Origin: Alphaproteobacteria bacterium
GTDB lineage: Bacteria; Pseudomonadota; Alphaproteobacteria; Micropepsales; Micropepsaceae
Assembly (NCBI GenBank): GCA_019245415.1
Contig: JAFARO010000012.1
Coordinates: forward strand, 62,001 to 126,000
Direction of reading: 5' to 3'
Length of the DNA stretch: 64,000 nt
Part shown: piece by piece, positions 56,044 through 64,000 of the stretch
Layout of the letters: every line of letters begins with the position of its first letter
How positions within the stretch are numbered: position 1 is the first letter of the stretch
The notes under the pieces: model-generated
Database searches by the model: none
Seen by the model: the letters and a program-made list of their open reading frames with translations, nothing else
What the model was told of the DNA's origin: nothing
Made by a program: the position numbers and the translations under genes

Positions 56044-56259
56044 CTAGCCTTGCCCCAGCCCGTCGAGCAAGCTGGGCTCCCGGTAGCGTCCCGCTGCCGT
56101 GCTGTCGGTGGCGGGGCGGCTATCCGTCTTGAGGGCGAACAAGGCCGGTTGTTCCGGCCTTGCCGCTTTCCAAGCCTCAAGCTGCTGGCGGCGCAACTCG
56201 ACAATATCCCGCCAGCGGTAGGCGCGGCCATCGATAAGGATGGTATCGGGGCGGCTCAT
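56044..56259 (-). CDS. Small hypothetical protein in the ardC operon
   Basis: 71 residues. DTILIDGRAYRWRDIVELRR, a small strand-helix unit with tail ending LLDGLGQG. Its start overlaps the ardC stop by 4 bp. No family recognised. Confidence 0.58.
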   Translation of the reverse strand: MSRPDTILIDGRAYRWRDIVELRRQQLEAWKAARPEQPALFALKTDSRPATDSTAAGRYREPSLLDGLGQG

Positions 56260-57155
56260 TCTGCCGCCTCCTGCTGTGCGCCGGGTTGCAGCATGTGCAA
56301 ATAGTCGGCGGCGCGTTGTGCGTGGGCTGCTGCCGTGAAGATCGCCCGCTTGTCGTCTTTCAGAACCTTGAGCCAGTTGCCGATATAGGAAGCATGATCG
56401 GCGCGAATCTCCGGCGTCAGGTCGAGGTCGGCGGACAGGAAGGCCGAACCAAGCTCCGCGACAAGTTCCTCCATCGCGTAGCCTTCATCGCCCCAGCGCT
56501 TGCGCCCGAAATCGCGTTCAAGGCGTCTCGGGTGCCGAGTCCAGTGCGTCATTTCATGGGCTAGGGTTGCGTAATAGCTTTCGGCGTCCCGGAAACTCTC
56601 AAACGGCGGCATCTGCACGCGGTCGTCGGCCATCGCATAGAAAGCCTGATTGCCTCCGTGCTGGATACTGGCACCTGTGGCAGCGAAGAATGACTCGGCG
56701 CGGTCGATCCGCTGCACGGTATCCAGTTTCGGTTCTGCCTTCGCATAATACTGTGCGGGCAAGCCTTCCACCTGCTCGACATTGAAAACCGTGTATCCCT
56801 TCATGAAGGGAATATCGCGTTCGGTTTCCTCGCCGCTATCGCCGTCAACCTCTGTGCGAGTTACCTTGGACGCGTAAACGACAAGGCTGCCTTTCTCGCC
56901 CTTCTTCACACAAGCGTTCAATTCAAGCGCCTGTTTGAACGTCATCCAGATCGGCGCGGAAAATCCTTTGCTCATCGCTTCGGACCAAAGCATCAGGACA
57001 TTGATTCCCCGGTATGGGACACCGTTGCCGCGCAAGGGGCGCGTGATACGTCCCGCTGCATGTTCGGCGTTCCACGGCTTGAACCAAGGGCGGACCCCCT
57101 TCTCAAGTTCGCTGACAATCTGCCCTGTGATCCTCTCATAAACGTCGGCTTTCAT
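56256..57155 (-). CDS. ardC: ArdC-type antirestriction protein
   Basis: 299 residues from ATG 57155 with CTAGGAGGAAGG upstream. The N-terminal domain (RITGQIVSELEKGVRPWFKP, PYRGINVLML) binds single-stranded DNA; the C-terminal zincin-like metallopeptidase domain has LAHEMTHWTRHPRRL with EELVAELGSAF. ArdC protects incoming mobile DNA from restriction during transfer. It fits the mobile element and lies near the type I system. Confidence 0.9.
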   Translation of the reverse strand: MKADVYERITGQIVSELEKGVRPWFKPWNAEHAAGRITRPLRGNGVPYRGINVLMLWSEAMSKGFSAPIWMTFKQALELNACVKKGEKGSLVVYASKVTRTEVDGDSGEETERDIPFMKGYTVFNVEQVEGLPAQYYAKAEPKLDTVQRIDRAESFFAATGASIQHGGNQAFYAMADDRVQMPPFESFRDAESYYATLAHEMTHWTRHPRRLERDFGRKRWGDEGYAMEELVAELGSAFLSADLDLTPEIRADHASYIGNWLKVLKDDKRAIFTAAAHAQRAADYLHMLQPGAQQEAAE

Positions 57156-57492
57156 TTCCTTCCTCCTAGTGCTGGGTTGCGCATGCAACCGACTAGGCCC
57201 GCGCCAATGAGCGGGGGTTCGGCGGTCAAGACCGCCGTGGGGAGAGGGGGATCGCCCGGTCTGCACGACCGCAGGGAGGAAGAGCGGGGAAACGCCCCAC
57301 GGCGCCCGCAGGGCTTGGTCTTGACAGCCAGGGGGCCGCAGGCCCCCCAAATGAGGCAAAGGAAGTCAGCCGGAGGCTGGCCGACTCATCTTGCGCGAGG
57401 GATCGTTACCGAATGGACGAGACGCGGAGCGGCTTGGTGAGTGCCGTTGCCGGCATGAGTAGAGCCCGGTCCGGCGATTGCGGACGCGCCGT
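57156..57492. other. ardC leader with hairpins
   Basis: 337 bp without a gene. It contains GGTTGC-GCAT-GCAACC (57175-57190) inside a longer CCTAGT/ACTAGG stem, GGCGGTC/GACCGCC (57220-57237) and GGGGGCC-GCA-GGCCCCC (57331-57347). A downstream GAGCGGGGG run is shared with the parB leader. Confidence 0.6.
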
Positions 57493-58233
57493 CTATAACG
57501 TGATTTTCCAATAGGCGAGCGCTGCCCTTACTTCGTCACGGGGATAATGCTCACCGGCCAGTTCGAGATCACGGCGGATGGCGGCCTTCCGTTTCTCGGC
57601 AGACGCCTGAATGGAGGGAGTCAGCGGGGCAACTCCCAGCGGTAGCTTCTCATGCGGCTTTCTCGGCCAGCTCTCTGGATAGGACTCCCAGTCCGTCCAG
57701 CCGTCGAGTGCCTCATTGGAGGCCGTCAAAATTTCATGGTCGCATTGCCAGCCGTACAGATTGCGAGCGCAAATGCGCAACATCGCTTTCACATCCGGCA
57801 TGGTGTCCGTGAAAGCTTTAAGCGGCGTAGGTAGCAACACCATGTTGCCGACGCAGGAAAAGAAGCGCCGGTCCATGACAACGACGTTGGAAAGCTGATA
57901 GCGGGCGTCATCGACGCCCCAGATATGGCAGCATGACCAGTTCGGGCGGAGCTTCTTTCGCAGCCCCAAAGCGAGCGTCAAAGCTTCGTTGGCGTACCTG
58001 TTGCCCTCAGCCTTATGAACCGAATTCCCGGTTTCCCGGTTCTTGTTCATCTGCGGCTCTGACCAGTTGGATTTGTAGAACGATCCCCTGCGCGCATGCT
58101 CGGGATACCAGAGCGGCAGGAACTTGAATGTCTCGGGAGATACCCAACGGGCCGTCCGCTCGATCAGCGATGCGATCTCGCGCAAACCGATGACACTGCG
58201 CAGTGTTTCCAATCCGTCAGAAATGTCTGCCAT
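57493..58233 (-). CDS. HNH-like hypothetical protein
   Basis: 246 residues from ATG 58233 (MADISDGLETLRSVIGLREI). Conserved block NWSCCHIWGVDDARYQLSNV, then VVMDRRFFSCVGNMVLLPTP. The Cys-His pair and the CVGNMVLLP segment suggest a degenerate HNH nuclease fold. Function is not proven. Located just downstream of the phospholipase/ankyrin pair (7-bp gap to the ankyrin gene). Confidence 0.55.
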   Translation of the reverse strand: MADISDGLETLRSVIGLREIASLIERTARWVSPETFKFLPLWYPEHARRGSFYKSNWSEPQMNKNRETGNSVHKAEGNRYANEALTLALGLRKKLRPNWSCCHIWGVDDARYQLSNVVVMDRRFFSCVGNMVLLPTPLKAFTDTMPDVKAMLRICARNLYGWQCDHEILTASNEALDGWTDWESYPESWPRKPHEKLPLGVAPLTPSIQASAEKRKAAIRRDLELAGEHYPRDEVRAALAYWKITL

Positions 58234-58240
58234 AGGCCCC

Positions 58241-58735
58241 CTACCGCCCTGAAGCGTGAGCCCCATGTTGCTTCAAGAATTCAGCGGCATCTGGATGGTC
58301 CCACTTGATCGCCCTGTCCAAAGGCGTCCAGCCCTTCGAGTCTACGGGATCGATCTTCGTCTTTCGCCCGGGTTCGAGGAGAAGCGTTATCATGGCGACA
58401 TCACCGTTCTGCGCCGCCATGTGAAGAGGAGTAAGGCCATCCTTTGTCACTGCGTTTACGTCGGCGCCTTTATTCAGAAGGTATGCAGCAACGTCCTGAT
58501 GCTTCTGGCCGACCGCGTCGTGGAGCAATGTCGCGTTATCCCACTCGGTCGCTTTGACGAGACTCGGGTCCTTATCGATCGCTTTCTGCACTATGGTCAG
58601 ATCCCCGCCCGTCGCCGCAGCGAAGACCGGCGTGTAATCTTCGGTGCGGTGATTGGATGGTGATATGAGGGCGCAGCCGCTGAGAAGCGTCGCGAGGGCA
58701 AACCATAAGATGACATGATAACGCTGACGCTTCAT
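58241..58735 (-). CDS. Ankyrin-repeat lipoprotein
   Basis: 164 residues. The N-terminus has a lipoprotein signal peptide with lipobox LLSGC. The mature part has three to four ankyrin repeats (VFAAATGGDLTIVQKAID; NATLLHDAVGQKHQDVAAYL; DGLTPLHMAAQNGDVAMITL). It overlaps the upstream phospholipase gene stop by 4 bp. Periplasm-facing ankyrin lipoproteins are known as immunity proteins of lipase effectors; whether that applies here is inference. Confidence 0.8.
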   Translation of the reverse strand: MKRQRYHVILWFALATLLSGCALISPSNHRTEDYTPVFAAATGGDLTIVQKAIDKDPSLVKATEWDNATLLHDAVGQKHQDVAAYLLNKGADVNAVTKDGLTPLHMAAQNGDVAMITLLLEPGRKTKIDPVDSKGWTPLDRAIKWDHPDAAEFLKQHGAHASGR

Positions 58736-60117
58736 ACCTGCCCCACCGGAGATCGTGGCGGGAAATTCGCCAGCAGATCGTCAAACTTACCAGCCCGTTT
58801 GTCGGGGTGCGTTCTGATCGTATCCAGCGCGTCCTGAAACCCCTGTTGAATCGGGGTCGCGGGCGCGGTTCCGGGAACGAAGCCGGCGGTGGCCGGTTGT
58901 TTCTGCAAATACGGATTCAATGAGGGAATCCCCGGGGCCGGACGCTGTGATGTCGGCGCATTAAGAACATCCAAAACGCTTCCCACGGCCCGCTTGTCCA
59001 CCAGATCGGAATAACTTCCGTTCTTGCCGAACTTCTGCCCAATGAATTTCAGGATCGAAGTATGATCCAAGCGACCCTTGAATACAGTTTTTGGATTCAC
59101 AAACGGGGAAATCACGAACCCGGGTACACGCACGCCTAGCGTTTCAAATCCCTTCTGGTATAGGGCGCCGGTGGGCGGAGCGGTGTGAAGCGAGGGCGGT
59201 GATACGTGATCGAAGAACCCGCCATGTTCGTCGTACGTTACGACCATCACCGTCCCTTTCCATATATCGGGGACACGCGTCATACCCCTGTATGCTTCGA
59301 GCAAAAATTCCTGTCCGCCTTTGATGGCGGAAGGCGCATGATCGTCGCTGCTCGGACCGATATGAGGTGCGTCCGTGTAAGTGGGTTCGATGAAGATAAC
59401 TTGGGGGAATTCGCCCGGTGGTTCGTTTTGGACGTCGTCATAGAGCTGCGCAAAGGGCCGAAAGTGCTCCTCTCTCAATATGTCCGGAATCCAGCGGAGC
59501 ATCATCGCGAAAAATGGCATATCCTGATGGTAGACCCTCCAGCGGATGCCGTTTCTGGTCAGCCAGTCGTAGACCAAGTCCTGATCGGGCAGCGGCACTT
59601 GGTTCACGTCGATTTTGGAAAAACCGCTCATTGCCATCAAGCGGTTCGGCTGCGTTCCGGCCGGAAGAGATGAAAACCAGTGGTCGCAGATGGCAAAATT
59701 CTCGGCAAAAAAATCTGTCACAGGCGCTTGGTCGGCGGTGAAGTAGCCCATCACCGGAGGTTGGCCGCCAGCGACCGGCGGCTTTGCTCCCTTCGCGCTC
59801 GCGTAGTTAGTCACGAACCCGTTCATCGGGAATGTACCATTGACAGGAGTGCCCATTTGGACGGCGATAGGATCGCGCTCGTGTGGCGGATCGGCATCGA
59901 TAGCGTCATATGGGTCGATGAGAAGAAACGGGGGATATTTCACGCCCCGATATACGCTGGAAACCTTGTCCCGCCACGCGTCAGTTGCTTCAAGACCCTC
60001 AACATTTTTACCCTGCCAATTCGGATCCAGTGCGAGGTAACCGAGCAGGTTGTCGAAGGAGCGATTCTCCATCATGACGACGACGATAGTCTTTATGAAG
60101 CTCAAATCGGTCGCCAT
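58732..60117 (-). CDS. Phosphoesterase/phospholipase C-like protein
   Basis: 461 residues. Motifs of the alkaline-phosphatase-superfamily phospholipase C family: IVVVMMENRSFDNLLGYLAL near the N-terminus, FAICDHWFSSLPAGTQPNR, and VVTYDEHGGFFDHVSPPSL. No signal peptide is visible, unlike most secreted family members. It is translationally coupled to the ankyrin lipoprotein. Possible export through another secretion system or a cytoplasmic role. Confidence 0.84.
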   Translation of the reverse strand: MATDLSFIKTIVVVMMENRSFDNLLGYLALDPNWQGKNVEGLEATDAWRDKVSSVYRGVKYPPFLLIDPYDAIDADPPHERDPIAVQMGTPVNGTFPMNGFVTNYASAKGAKPPVAGGQPPVMGYFTADQAPVTDFFAENFAICDHWFSSLPAGTQPNRLMAMSGFSKIDVNQVPLPDQDLVYDWLTRNGIRWRVYHQDMPFFAMMLRWIPDILREEHFRPFAQLYDDVQNEPPGEFPQVIFIEPTYTDAPHIGPSSDDHAPSAIKGGQEFLLEAYRGMTRVPDIWKGTVMVVTYDEHGGFFDHVSPPSLHTAPPTGALYQKGFETLGVRVPGFVISPFVNPKTVFKGRLDHTSILKFIGQKFGKNGSYSDLVDKRAVGSVLDVLNAPTSQRPAPGIPSLNPYLQKQPATAGFVPGTAPATPIQQGFQDALDTIRTHPDKRAGKFDDLLANFPPRSPVGQV

Positions 60118-60121
60118 GCGC

Positions 60122-61612
60122 TTAGGCGACCTTGTTCAGTTCCGCTAATACCTCGCGGAAACTGTTCAAACCAGCTTCGAGATTCTCGATGATCTCCTCG
60201 GCCAGCTCATCGGGCTCGGGCAAGTTATCGAGATCGGTGAGGCTTTTGTCCTTCAGCCAGAAAACATCGAGGCTGGTCTTGTCGCGCGCGACAAGCTCGT
60301 CATAGGAATATTTGCGCCAACGCCCTTCTGGATTTTTATCCTCGTGCCAAGTGGGTTCGCGTTTGTGTCGATTCTCCGGATTGAAGCACTTTATGAAATC
60401 CGCCAAATCCTCGAACCGCATCGTCTTCTTTTTGAGCGTATGGTGGATATTCGTCCGATAATCGTAATACCAGACCTCCTTCGTCCATGGCGTCTTGCTG
60501 GCTTCGTGGTTGTCGAAGAAGATAACATTCGCTTTGACGCCATTTGCGTAGAATATGCCTGTCGGCAGGCGCAGGATCGTATGTAGGTCGGTATTTTGTA
60601 ATAGCTTCTGACGAATAGTTTCTCCGGCACCGCCATCGAACAATACGTTGTCGGGCACGACGACCGCTGCACGGCCGGTCGTTTTCAACATCGTTCGGAT
60701 ATGTTGTACGAAGTTAAGTTGCTTGTTCGATGTTGTCGCCCAAAAATCCTGACGATTATAGGTCAGATCATCCGTTTCTTGCTCGCCTTCATCGTTCGTG
60801 AAGCTCATCGAACTCTTCTTGCCGAATGGTGGATTGGCTAGGACATAATCGTATGTCTGAGCGCTTGGAGCGACTAGAGCGTCGTTGGGGGAAACTGCCC
60901 CCTCTCCATCGATCTCACCGATGTTGTGCAGAAACATATTCATCAGGCAGAGGCGGCGTGTGTTCGCCACGATCTCATTGCCGTGAAAGGCATCGTGCTT
61001 AAGGAACGCTTTTTGTCCCTTGTCGAGCTGGTAGTTTTTTGAGTTGGTGATGAAATCATAAGCAGCCAGAAAGAACCCACCCGTCCCGCAGGCCGGGTCG
61101 GCGATGGCCTTACCGGGCTCCGGCCTTACGCACTCCACCATGGCGCGGATCAATGCGCGCGGCGTGAAATATTGGCCCGCGCCTGATTTGGTATCTTCAG
61201 CGTTCTTTTCGAGCAGACCTTCGTAGATGTCGCCCTTGATATCCGCCCCCATCATCACCCATTGGGTGCTGTCCACCATATCGATCAGGCGATAGAGTTT
61301 GGCCGGGTCCTGAATTTTATTCTGCGCCTTGGTAAAAATCTGGCCGAGCATGCCTTTGCGCGCACCGAGCGCTCGCAGCATTTCAATGTAATGCGCTTCA
61401 AGCTCCGCGCCGCGCTTCGCCTTCAGGGTTTGCCAAGACAATTTCGGAGGAATACCAACATCACGATTATACGGCGGCTTGGCATATTCATCCGCCATTT
61501 TGAGGAAGATCAGATAGGTAAGCTGCTCAAGATAATCGCCGTAGCTGACACCGTCATCGCGCAGCGTCGTGCAAAAGCTCCAGACCTTCGAAATGATTGG
61601 CGCGGTATTCAT
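60122..61612 (-). CDS. hsdM: Type I restriction-modification system methyltransferase subunit HsdM
   Basis: 496 residues. N6-adenine methyltransferase: SAM motif IADPACGTGGFFLAAYDFI near residue 177 and catalytic NPPF motif VLANPPFGKKSS. It modifies the recognition site together with HsdS. Overlaps hsdS by 4 bp; last gene of the hsdR-hsdS-hsdM operon. Confidence 0.95.
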   Translation of the reverse strand: MNTAPIISKVWSFCTTLRDDGVSYGDYLEQLTYLIFLKMADEYAKPPYNRDVGIPPKLSWQTLKAKRGAELEAHYIEMLRALGARKGMLGQIFTKAQNKIQDPAKLYRLIDMVDSTQWVMMGADIKGDIYEGLLEKNAEDTKSGAGQYFTPRALIRAMVECVRPEPGKAIADPACGTGGFFLAAYDFITNSKNYQLDKGQKAFLKHDAFHGNEIVANTRRLCLMNMFLHNIGEIDGEGAVSPNDALVAPSAQTYDYVLANPPFGKKSSMSFTNDEGEQETDDLTYNRQDFWATTSNKQLNFVQHIRTMLKTTGRAAVVVPDNVLFDGGAGETIRQKLLQNTDLHTILRLPTGIFYANGVKANVIFFDNHEASKTPWTKEVWYYDYRTNIHHTLKKKTMRFEDLADFIKCFNPENRHKREPTWHEDKNPEGRWRKYSYDELVARDKTSLDVFWLKDKSLTDLDNLPEPDELAEEIIENLEAGLNSFREVLAELNKVA

Positions 61613-63195
61613 GCGGCATCCATCCTTTTATTGTTTTTAGTATCCTTGTTCTGACCCGCTTTTTCTGACTTGATCCGTTCAAGCAACATCAAAGCAGACT
61701 CCTCGTTGGGGTCTTGCGAAACGAGGCCGCCCATGATTGCCAATTTCAAGATAGATTGACGGAGTGCTTCACACTTATCGACTTGGTTGCGGATTACCGT
61801 CTCGACGTTGTCGGCCAAAGACCATTTCTCATGGAGCAGAGAAATAATCTCGTTTTGCTCCTCCCGACTGCAAAGTGGGACAGCAAATCCTCTCAATTGG
61901 GTGGTATTGATCCGAGGTCTCCCAATACCGTGAACCTCCGATTCAACTTGCTTGTATGCAGTTCTGCTAGCCAAAAAGCTCGCGACAAACTCATTCCGCA
62001 CTGTGACCCCGCACACCCGCAAACAAAAGCAATCCGCCTTGTTTACGGCCTGCGCAACGGTATTTGGAAGTATCGCTACGCGGATGCCGTCAGTGACAAA
62101 AGAGGATACAATTATGTCCCCGGAACGAACCGTATGCTTTGCGAGGGATTTGTACTTCTCCGTGGTTACATATGAACGCTTATCATCGAGAAATTCTAAG
62201 TGCCCTATGTTTTCCAACCGAATGACGCGAACTCCGTCAGCAACGTAATCGCTTGTTTTCAGGTTGGAACCAAACGGACCATCGAATACTTCGACATTGA
62301 GATTTCCAACGGCGACCCAAGCCCACCCAGTGGGTAGGCTGGTCGATGGAAGGTTAGCCAATGCAATCGTCTCTGGTCTTTTTGGCTTAGATGGTTTCTT
62401 GCCCTTTTTCCCTTTTCGCTCCCAATCCATAATCGCGGATTTCCATTCCACGAGCTGTTGCTCGTAGCGAACGTCGCGCTCCCGTTGGATACAGGCGATG
62501 AGTTCCTCAGCGGATTTCAATTTGCTTTTGTTTTTCTCACGCCACTCTGCCGTAAGCTTGCCTTCAAAAGCATTTTTGAGCACGGCTTGGCGATAGGCCT
62601 TTAATTGCTCTTGCGCGATCGCCAGATATTCGATGCCCTTCTCTAGCTCAGAAAAAAGCTCCTCTAATTTCGCAACGATGCGATCTTGTTCGAGCCGAGG
62701 AGCAATCCGCATCTTTATGGTAGCTAGGTTGCCGCGACTGATGCGTTTCCGAGTCGAACCGGATTGGAGAGCACCGATGGCAGCGCGCACTTGTGGGCTG
62801 TTAATTAAGTGCGCCAAGAACTTCGGATTAGCGGATTTTTTACCTAACCGCACGGCGCAAACGTCCACGACAGTCACAAACTTTCTGGCGCCACTCAGCG
62901 GAAAGATACAGCACCTACCGAGCGGATCAGGCATGCGGGCGATCAGTAGATCGCCCTTCTCAAGGAACGTACAGTTCAACTGCTGAGCCTTCTGCCTCGT
63001 AAGGAATCGAGAAGACTTATCGCGAAAAACCCCGTCGCCCACGTCAGCAAGCTGGATGAGTCTTACGTCACCGTCCGGGTCTTGATCTTTGCTTTCGACC
63101 CAATCGCCATCGATGAAGATTCCTTCAGCCGGAATAAGCTCACCAATTGTGGCGCCGACCCATCCGCGCGGTAATTTCAGGGGGTCATGTTTCAT
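61609..63195 (-). CDS. hsdS: Type I restriction-modification specificity subunit HsdS
   Basis: 528 residues. Two target-recognition domains (starting at LPRGWVGATIGELIPAEG and LPTGWAWVAVGNLNVEVFDG) separated by long conserved helices (LEELFSELEKGIEYLAIAQE). Determines the DNA sequence. The central linker contains a Lys-rich insertion. Overlaps hsdR and hsdM. Confidence 0.93.
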   Translation of the reverse strand: MKHDPLKLPRGWVGATIGELIPAEGIFIDGDWVESKDQDPDGDVRLIQLADVGDGVFRDKSSRFLTRQKAQQLNCTFLEKGDLLIARMPDPLGRCCIFPLSGARKFVTVVDVCAVRLGKKSANPKFLAHLINSPQVRAAIGALQSGSTRKRISRGNLATIKMRIAPRLEQDRIVAKLEELFSELEKGIEYLAIAQEQLKAYRQAVLKNAFEGKLTAEWREKNKSKLKSAEELIACIQRERDVRYEQQLVEWKSAIMDWERKGKKGKKPSKPKRPETIALANLPSTSLPTGWAWVAVGNLNVEVFDGPFGSNLKTSDYVADGVRVIRLENIGHLEFLDDKRSYVTTEKYKSLAKHTVRSGDIIVSSFVTDGIRVAILPNTVAQAVNKADCFCLRVCGVTVRNEFVASFLASRTAYKQVESEVHGIGRPRINTTQLRGFAVPLCSREEQNEIISLLHEKWSLADNVETVIRNQVDKCEALRQSILKLAIMGGLVSQDPNEESALMLLERIKSEKAGQNKDTKNNKRMDAA

Positions 63196-64000
63196 GCCGC
63201 CAGCACCTTATTCAACTCGCTTATCACACCATCCATCTTTTCCCCGAACAATTGGTACATACGCCCGATGCCTCCTTGCGCATCGAAGGGAGCCATATCC
63301 AGATCATCACGCTCGACATGGAATGAGCTGACGATGTGGTCACGGATCATTCGCAGCCAGACCATTTGCTCTTCGGTGAATTTCTCCCCGCCGCCGCTGT
63401 GACGTTTCATGATCCAGTCCTGAAAGTTTTTCCGGACTGTGTCGGCGTAAGGCGAGATGGTTTTGTCGATGCCGCATACGCGGCGGATCAGAGCAACAAG
63501 CGCTGTAAGCTCACTTGATGGGTTGCTGCCCTTGTAATCGTCGAGGTGTGCATAGGCTTGCCAAACCCGAAGTGGTGCGAGCTTTGGCCGGTCGTTCCTC
63601 AATCGGTCTAGGACCTCCTTTATCATCGCATATGTTAGCTCTGACCGGCGTGCCGGCTGGTTATAGAAGATTGTCAGCGCTTCGATTTCGTCGCGATGCT
63701 CTTGGAGGTAGCTTTCAAAGTCCTGTGCCAGAGCCTTCGCGTTATCCCCGCTATCTCCGGCCCATTCGGCGCGCAAAACCTTGTCGAGATTATCGTGATC
63801 AATCGTTTGTTCCTTCTCGCGCCGAATGCCGTCAATTAGCTCGATGAGCGGCCCAGTGAATACCGACGCGGCGTCACCGACCAGCTTGTCGCGGGCTTTG
63901 TCGCGCTGCTCGTCGGTCGGGTCTGCACCGCCTGCGGACACGCGTGCGATCTCCTCGACCCGGTCAGGATCGATCGCCGATATTAGGCGGCCGACGATAT
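63192..64000 (-). CDS. hsdR: Type I restriction enzyme HsdR, C-terminal part (cut by window edge)
   Basis: The frame is open to the right edge (encoding RLISAIDPDRVEEIAR at 63950-64000), so only the last ~269 residues are visible. This is the EcoEI-type C-terminal domain (SVFTGPLIELIDGIRREKEQ; MVWLRMIRDHIVSSFHVERD) that binds the HsdM/S complex. The nuclease and helicase parts lie outside. Confidence 0.93.
   Translation of the reverse strand, partial: IVGRLISAIDPDRVEEIARVSAGGADPTDEQRDKARDKLVGDAASVFTGPLIELIDGIRREKEQTIDHDNLDKVLRAEWAGDSGDNAKALAQDFESYLQEHRDEIEALTIFYNQPARRSELTYAMIKEVLDRLRNDRPKLAPLRVWQAYAHLDDYKGSNPSSELTALVALIRRVCGIDKTISPYADTVRKNFQDWIMKRHSGGGEKFTEEQMVWLRMIRDHIVSSFHVERDDLDMAPFDAQGGIGRMYQLFGEKMDGVISELNKVLAA

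Noticed and set aside
1..64000. tRNA, rRNA, integrase or transposase genes
   Set aside because: None recognised, so the exact borders and attachment sites of the mobile element cannot be given.

Overview
The window is high-GC bacterial DNA with dense, often overlapping genes (ATGA or TGATG junctions, convergent 3' ends that overlap by a few bases). The gene families (ParB-like, ArdC, soluble VirD4-type ATPase, LigD, DUF4407, phytanoyl-CoA-type dioxygenases in a glycan locus) fit an alphaproteobacterial chromosome carrying an integrated mobilizable element or genomic island. I cannot name the species.

Region 1 (1-1225): the 3' part of a glucokinase gene and a short ORF resembling the C-terminal end of a Pvc16/DUF4255-type protein. 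Region 2 (1259-23765): a surface-glycan locus. It holds a GSCFA/TPR protein, a TPR protein with two glycosyltransferase modules, three or four methyltransferases (one fused to a sulfotransferase-like domain), two tandem phytanoyl-CoA-dioxygenase paralogues, a polysaccharide pyruvyl transferase, a TPR/hydrolase protein, two further glycosyltransferases, and an unusual lipid module of acyl carrier protein, fatty acyl-AMP ligase and divergent cytochrome P450. It ends in a complete dTDP-L-rhamnose operon (rfbB-rfbC-rfbD-rfbA). Region 3 (23766-30765): a decayed stretch, then a large secreted RHS-repeat protein with a small AT-rich membrane protein at its 3' end, a secreted hypothetical protein and a hypothetical gene followed by strong hairpins.

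Region 4 (30775-57500) looks like a mobile-element backbone. It has a large ParB-family protein; a repair-like trio (PolX/PHP with a degenerate polymerase centre, CinA-type amidase, LigD lacking the phosphoesterase domain); a defence cargo; a relaxase and its accessory protein; a 370-bp tract of ten hairpins (candidate oriT); a SprT-like peptidase; a coupling-protein ATPase; a block of membrane, coiled-coil and ankyrin hypotheticals; and the antirestriction protein ArdC. A recurrent 18-bp motif (CRCGAGGTTNNYGCGAGG) lies before four of these genes and suggests a shared regulator.

The defence cargo (37025-43955) is the most striking part. It contains a SIR2-like NADase candidate, a DUF3800 gene with a premature stop, and a compact six-gene operon: WYL repressor, single ubiquitin-like protein, Prok-E2_E-type E2, JAB-E1 fusion, a protein with an intact aminoglycoside-phosphotransferase-like catalytic loop, and a DUF6527 protein. 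This is a bacterial ubiquitin-like conjugation system with an unexplained kinase-like component. A 30-bp imperfect palindrome at the first gene is a good candidate operator.

Region 5 (57493-64000): an HNH-like protein, an ankyrin lipoprotein coupled to a phospholipase C-like enzyme without a signal peptide, and a type I restriction-modification operon (hsdR, hsdS, hsdM) running off the right edge. No rRNA, tRNA, CRISPR array, integrase or transposase was recognised.
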